DNA from: Phyllostachys edulis
Taxonomy: Eukaryota; Streptophyta; Magnoliopsida; Poales; Poaceae
DNA length: 64,000 nucleotides
Assembly: GCA_036346405.1 (NCBI GenBank)
Contig: CM070562.1
Coordinates: 70,513,482 to 70,577,481, forward strand
Direction: 5' to 3'
Part shown: positions 59,794 through 64,000 of the stretch, piece by piece
Numbering within the stretch: position 1 is the stretch's first letter
Layout: the number at the start of each line of letters is the position of its first letter
Position numbers and translations under genes: made by a program
The notes under the pieces: model-generated
What the model was told of the DNA's origin: nothing
Databases searched by the model: none
Seen by the model: only the letters and a program-made list of their open reading frames with translations

Positions 59794-61941
59794 TGTAACA
59801 CCCCGACCTGCCACCTGGGTCTGGAATGCTACCACTACACATAATCATTACAAACTTTGCGCAGCCAAATTAACAATTGAACATATTACAACAACAAAAG
59901 TGAAACATCTAGAGAGAAAGGTTGCAAGAGACTACATGTGACGTGGATGATCTAATCTCCCTTCCTGAAGCATGTCACTTGCAGCGATCACCTAAAAAAA
60001 ATATTAACAAGCAAGGGTGAGTCCGGAGACTCAGCAAGCACATAATAGAGACGATAAACTCTGCCATACCAACAAACATAACCATATCATTATTTCCACT
60101 ATTAGCTTTCCATTAGTGCAATTCATCCTCATTCTACATGCTCATTTGATCATTGCATTGCCCATACATGCGAATGCACCATCATGCTCATGTTCATATG
60201 CATCTCATCAGCTGATACCGGTATCGCGGAGTGTTCACCCGTCGATGATACACTCTTCCCCCATCTTCGTTAGGATGGGGTCCTTACATTGTAGGACTTC
60301 ATTTAGTCCCTACAGATGCAAGACTTCATCTAGAGCACACCGGACTAGTCATGCAACTTTCTCACCAACCTTACCGGATTAGTTACATGACTTTCTCACC
60401 GACATGGCTCATGCATTCTTGTCATGATGCAAATGTACATATCCATTGTCATTATCATGATTCATCATTGTCATCATTAACAAGGTAGTCTCATTACTCA
60501 CCTTGTCCTATCATCATTGCCATCAACATGAAACCATTATAATGTAAACATCATCATTTAACATTACCAGGTAAGCATTCTCATGTAAACACTACCATGT
60601 AAGCAACATCACGAGTATTATCATGTAAGCGTCCTCATGTAAACATTACCATGTAGGCATCATCACATAAACATTATCAGGTAAGCGTCCTCATGTAAAC
60701 ATTACCATGTAGGCATCATCACATAAATATTATCACATAAGCATCATCACATAAATGTTACCGTGTAAGCATCATTACCTAAATGTTACCGTGTAAGCAT
60801 CATTACCTAAACGTTACCGTGTATCATTACCTAAACATTACCATGTAAGCATCATTACCTAAACATTACCAAGCATCATTACCTAAACATTACCACGTAA
60901 GCATCATTATCTAAACATTACCAAGTATCATTACCTAAACATTACCACGTAAGCATCATCATGTAACCATTTCCATGTAAGCATCATCATATAAACATTA
61001 TCAGGTAAGCATCATCATATCACACAAACATCACAGATTTCATAACGCCTACAGGCTATCGCTTTACTATGCACTTGCCTGTTAACCAAGCGGAGCGGAG
61101 TAACGTGCGGATGATGCTGTTCCCGAACCTCCACCTGAGCAGGCATTCAACCAGACTCAGAACATTTCGCAATACATGCACACGCACACGAGCGGCATTG
61201 TTCCTACGCGCACAACGACGCGAGCAACCCCTCTCACTAGCATTATTCCACTAACCCGGTGCCAAAATAAATAATAACAATAGGTTAGAGTTTGAGTCGT
61301 CTAACTTTGCGAATGAAACGTTAGATGTGCGCCCCTAATTTTCTTTCCTTTCCTTTCTTTCTTTCCTCCTTTCTCTTCTTTCTTTTCTCCTCCCCTTTTC
61401 TCTTTTTGGCCGAAGCCTCCCGAGCCCTCTGCCTCTTTTCTCACCTCCCCCTTCTCTCACTCGGTGACTTACCCCGGCCGAGTGGCTTCACCGAGGTCGT
61501 TGCCTCTTTGTCGGCCGCCTTTGCCGAGCCGCCTCAACAAGACCAAGACCAGCCACGCCATCGGCTCCTCACCGCGACCCCGCCTCTATAGTTGGGCCCC
61601 GACGCTCGGATCTGCTGCCCCACTCGGCCCGCCACCTCCTCTGCTCCTCCCCACGCCTCGCCCAAGCCGACGCCACCTGCTGCTCGGCTCGGCGGCTCGG
61701 CCTTCGCCACCGCCGCCTCCCCTGTTGCTGCCACCACCCAAGCTCCACCCCAGGTAGCCTACTCTATTCCTCTTCTCCTTTGGTTGCTCTCTGCAGTGGA
61801 CTTGAGATGGAAAGGTGGGTTGGCTTGCTTGCTGGTTAGCAGTGGGAAAGAAGGCTTGGGTTGTGGGGAGCTTTAGCTTGGTTGCCATCAGTGGGGAAGA
61901 AATGGAATGGGAGGAGAGAGACCTGGTGGGCTTGAATTTAT

Positions 61942-61981
<40 letters not shown>

Positions 61982-62068
61982 TGACTAACTTCAACTGTAG
62001 GGAGGTAATTTGGTAAAATTGATCTCAACCTTCACTCTCATCCTCCTAGGCTCACTACTGGTATTACA
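59794..62068 (-). repeat. 5' LTR of gypsy element
   Basis: 2,275 bp, closely similar to the 3' LTR. The GC-rich segment (61490-61740) differs more than the rest, with several substitutions and indels against 52420-52680. The (CT)n run (about 61948-61975) is shorter than in the other LTR. Confidence 0.9.
60535..61015 (+). repeat. minisatellite inside gypsy LTR (right copy)
   Basis: Same unit type as at 51480-51960. It has an extra TTACCAAGTATCATTACCTA-type unit near 60920 not seen at the same place in the other LTR, so the array has changed since insertion. Confidence 0.85.
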
Positions 62069-62603
62069 GAACCGCTTGCTCACCTAATTCATATGCAGCT
62101 CCTCGTTGGTGGCCCTGTCAATGTGTGGACCAACCTTACACCTGTTTCTATTCTTCTCTCTCAAGCCGGTGTTAGGGCGATCCTCTGCATTGTCCGGTTT
62201 TAACTAGTTTGAAGCTCTAGTGCGTTGGATGGGAGGTGTTGCCTTTCCCTTAGCGATGATGTGTGTGTTCGACAGAGTTGGTCGGTGTTAGGGCATTGTT
62301 AGAGTTTGCTAGTTGGTGGCTCTAGCTCTAGTGCTGCTGTTAGAGTATTGCAAGGCGTGCCCAGTTACGAATTCCCTCCTTCAGGGTGTTTCCCACATCG
62401 GGATGTTTTTTTTTATCCTGTTTACTCCAGCTTTTATAAAATGCAAATTGGAGCTCTCCTGCCTCTTCATTAAAAAAAAACTCTATATTGGTTTGTTTCT
62501 TCGCGTTTGGCAATAAATAAGTTCGCGAGAGCCCGGCCCAACCTTTTTGGGCTTCATTGCCACGCCAGAACTCTTTGAGCTTCATTCTCCATGGCCTTCA
62601 TGT

Positions 62604-63970
62604 TTAACCATGGTTCGGCATCTCGTAGCAGCAAGCCAAGCTTGACCATCCGGAGCTCGTGACCTCCGCCCTCCGTGCCGGAAGAAAAAGAAGAAGAGGT
62701 CTTGATGTGGCTTGCACGGCCATCAAGAAGAGTGCACGCCGTACGAGCGAATGGTCATCGACGTGCTGCATGAGCATGGTCCAAGCGATGCAGAACTTGC
62801 CGTCCCCAAGGTAGGCCAAGCTACCATTGAGGTAGAAGGCGTTGCTGGTCTCGTCGCTCCACCGCGGGAACGTCTCCTCCCACGCGTACCGGACGGCCAG
62901 TGGGGATTGCTGGATGCCGCAGGCGTAGAGGCAGAGCCGCCGGGGGCATAGCCCGACGCAGAGGCCCAGCTCGGGGACGAAAGGGCCGCGCCCCTGGAAA
63001 GGCAACTCCCGGGCAGGGTTTTGAAAATCGGTTTTGAAATTTTACCGGGGTCACCGATTGAACCGATTTTAGCGATTTTTGGAAAATTTCGACAGATTTC
63101 GGCCGAAAATTTCAAACAAAAATTTAAAATTCAACTAAATTTCGACTGAAAATCGATCAAATTCATTCAAACACTCGCCGAGCACAAGCAGGTCGTGTCC
63201 GACCATACCACGAGGAACCCCAGCTGAGCCGACATGTCCTCGGCGCGATGGCGGCTCCACGCCGGCGAAGAGCAAAGAAGACGTTGGCGGCTCCACGGGA
63301 ATGTGGCGAGCACCGCAAAGATGGAGTCGCCAAGCACCAGCCCGGCGCCACTTTGAGCCCGCCAGCTTCTCGCTCCCCTCCGCTCGCCTCGCCAAGACTC
63401 CATGCGCGCGAGTGGAGGAGGAGCTCGGGAGTTTGGGCCTCGGGGAGGAGCCGAAGAAGAACCCTGAGATGGGTTGCCGACTCGCCGGCGTCGCCGCTGC
63501 GCCTCCGCTGCGACTCCATGCGCCGCCGAAGAAGAACGGAGAGGAGATTTGGTTCAAGGCTTTGAGCCGCCGCCAGAGGAACTGAGGAGCTGCCGCCGCC
63601 GAATGAGTTGTGCTGCTGCTGCGTGCTGACCTAGGAACGAATGAGGACTGAGGAGGGCGAATGGGCTTCCTTGGGCCGGCACACGCCTAGGCCGCGATTT
63701 GGTCCAAAAATTTCGGCGCCGGTTTGTTTTCTTACCGAGGGGGTACGGTACAAACGATAAAACCGATTTTCGGCCGAAAATCGGCCGAAAATAAAAACCC
63801 TGCTCCCGGGCGCCCTCCTTGCGCCACGCGTGGCGGACTGTGTCTAAGGGGTAGGTGCCCCTCTCCGACGCCGTGGCCCAGACGCGCGTGCCGGCGGCGA
63901 AGTAGGCCGTGACCCGGCAGGACAGAAAAAAAACACAAGGTTGTACTATACTACTACTATACGATACCAC
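62604..63970 (-). pseudogene. DUF1618/F-box-associated-type gene, disrupted by hAT
   Basis: The minus-strand frame upstream of the insertion (63945-63811) reads TAYFAAGTRVWATASERGTY and ends WRKEGARE. After the hAT element it resumes at 63005 with LPFQGRGPFVPELGLCVGL, RYAWEETFPRWSD and NGSLAYLGDGKFCIAWTM, ending at TAG/TGA near 62604. The G-TRVW, GTY-DT, WR-EG, LPF-GR and VPELGL motifs are those of the large DUF1618 family of grasses, proteins of unknown biochemical role often linked to F-box proteins. Removing the element with one target copy gives a continuous frame, so the insertion itself broke the gene. The 5' part lies beyond the window, so earlier damage cannot be excluded. Confidence 0.7.
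63014..63802. mobile_element. non-autonomous hAT element, TSD CTCCCGGG
   Basis: The ends CAGGGTTTTGAAAAT and, inverted, CAGGGTTTTTATTTT are typical hAT termini. CTCCCGGG (8 bp) flanks both ends (63006-63013 and 63803-63810). Subterminal repeats of the CGATTTTCGGCCGAAAAT type occur near both ends (63060-63110 and 63757-63790). The 790-bp element has no transposase. Its middle (63165-63640) is GC-rich with open frames on both strands and may be captured host sequence. Confidence 0.9.
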
Positions 63971-64000
63971 CCACGAATTATGTGATACTCATAGTCTCAT

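Larger units (their letters stand above)
50740..62068 (-). mobile_element. Ty3/gypsy retrotransposon with two LTRs, TSD GAACC
   Basis: The LTRs at 50740-53004 (3') and 59794-62068 (5') start TGTAACACCCC and end GGTATTACA. GAACC flanks the element at 50735-50739 and 62069-62073. A tRNA-Met primer site adjoins the 5' LTR. The minus-strand polyprotein has gag, RT, RNase H and integrase in gypsy order, with a C-terminal segment resembling the chromodomain end of the Tekay/Del lineage. Its own interior carries two later insertions: a MITE (54161-54757) and a copia solo LTR (57340-59106). By eye the first 225 bp of the two LTRs differ at about a dozen positions, so the insertion is of moderate age. 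Confidence 0.92.
49637..62480 (+). mobile_element. probable LINE-derived insertion split by a gypsy element
   Basis: 49637-50739 is C/G-rich with a leader-like pyrimidine tract (49745-49805). 62074-62480 ends AAATTGGAGCTCTCCTGCC, a short spacer and nine A residues (62472-62480), as in grass LINE 3' ends. CTATATT occurs at 49630-49636 and just after the A tract at 62483-62489, a candidate target duplication. Without the gypsy insertion only about 1.5 kb remains and I see no reverse transcriptase, so it would be an internally deleted, non-autonomous copy. The junction with the gypsy element is certain (TSD GAACC); the LINE identity is an inference. Confidence 0.45.

Overview
The window looks like nuclear DNA of a grass. 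The reasons are GC-rich first exons, short introns with GT/AG borders, a class IV chitinase, a DUF1618-type F-box-associated gene of the kind expanded in Poaceae, and dense nested long-LTR retrotransposons, PIF/Harbinger and hAT elements. I cannot name the species. Only three protein genes look intact: translation initiation factor eIF2A (25118-29400, +, 13 exons), a plastid-targeted membrane protein of unknown function (31201-33173, -, 3 coding exons) and a secreted class IV chitinase (48543-49488, +, 2 exons). A fourth host gene, DUF1618-like (62604-63970, -), is split by a hAT insertion. A short candidate gene lies at about 1164-1394 (-).

Layout. 1-800: remnant of an LTR element. 1164-1440: small minus-strand candidate. 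1981-5130: probable long gypsy LTR. 5544-8154: non-autonomous PIF/Harbinger element (TSD TAA) with a 10-bp minisatellite and GC-rich cargo. 8158-10770: unassigned DNA with a SINE-like and an inverted-repeat element. 10771-24705: a decayed PIF/Harbinger element of about 4.4 kb (Myb/SANT-like ORF plus DDE transposase) inflated to about 13.9 kb by a copia solo LTR (12904-15541, TSD CTGGG) and a gypsy solo LTR (17433-24326, TSD TGCAT), the latter holding another solo LTR (18203-21054, TSD ATAAC). 25.1-34.5 kb: the gene island with eIF2A and the plastid protein, separated by a foldback MITE and an LTR fragment. 35615-46617: minus-oriented gypsy LTR split by a two-LTR copia element (37793-45688, TSD GGGCC). 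46823-47303: long-TIR element with GC-rich tandem repeats. 47701-47929: MITE in the chitinase upstream region. 48543-49488: chitinase. 49637-62480: probable LINE-derived insertion split by a two-LTR gypsy element (50740-62068, TSD GAACC), itself carrying a hAT-like MITE (54161-54757, TSD ATGGTAAT) and a copia solo LTR (57340-59106, TSD GACTC). 62604-63970: broken DUF1618-like gene with its hAT insertion (63014-63802, TSD CTCCCGGG).

The host genes have no visible functional link to one another. Most of the window is a stratified record of transposition, where matched target-site duplications let the order of insertion be read directly. Four of the LTR insertions survive as single LTRs with matching duplications, which points to frequent LTR-LTR recombination. 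I found no convincing new multi-gene system; the most interesting items are the nested insertions, the element-borne repeats and the uncharacterised plastid protein.
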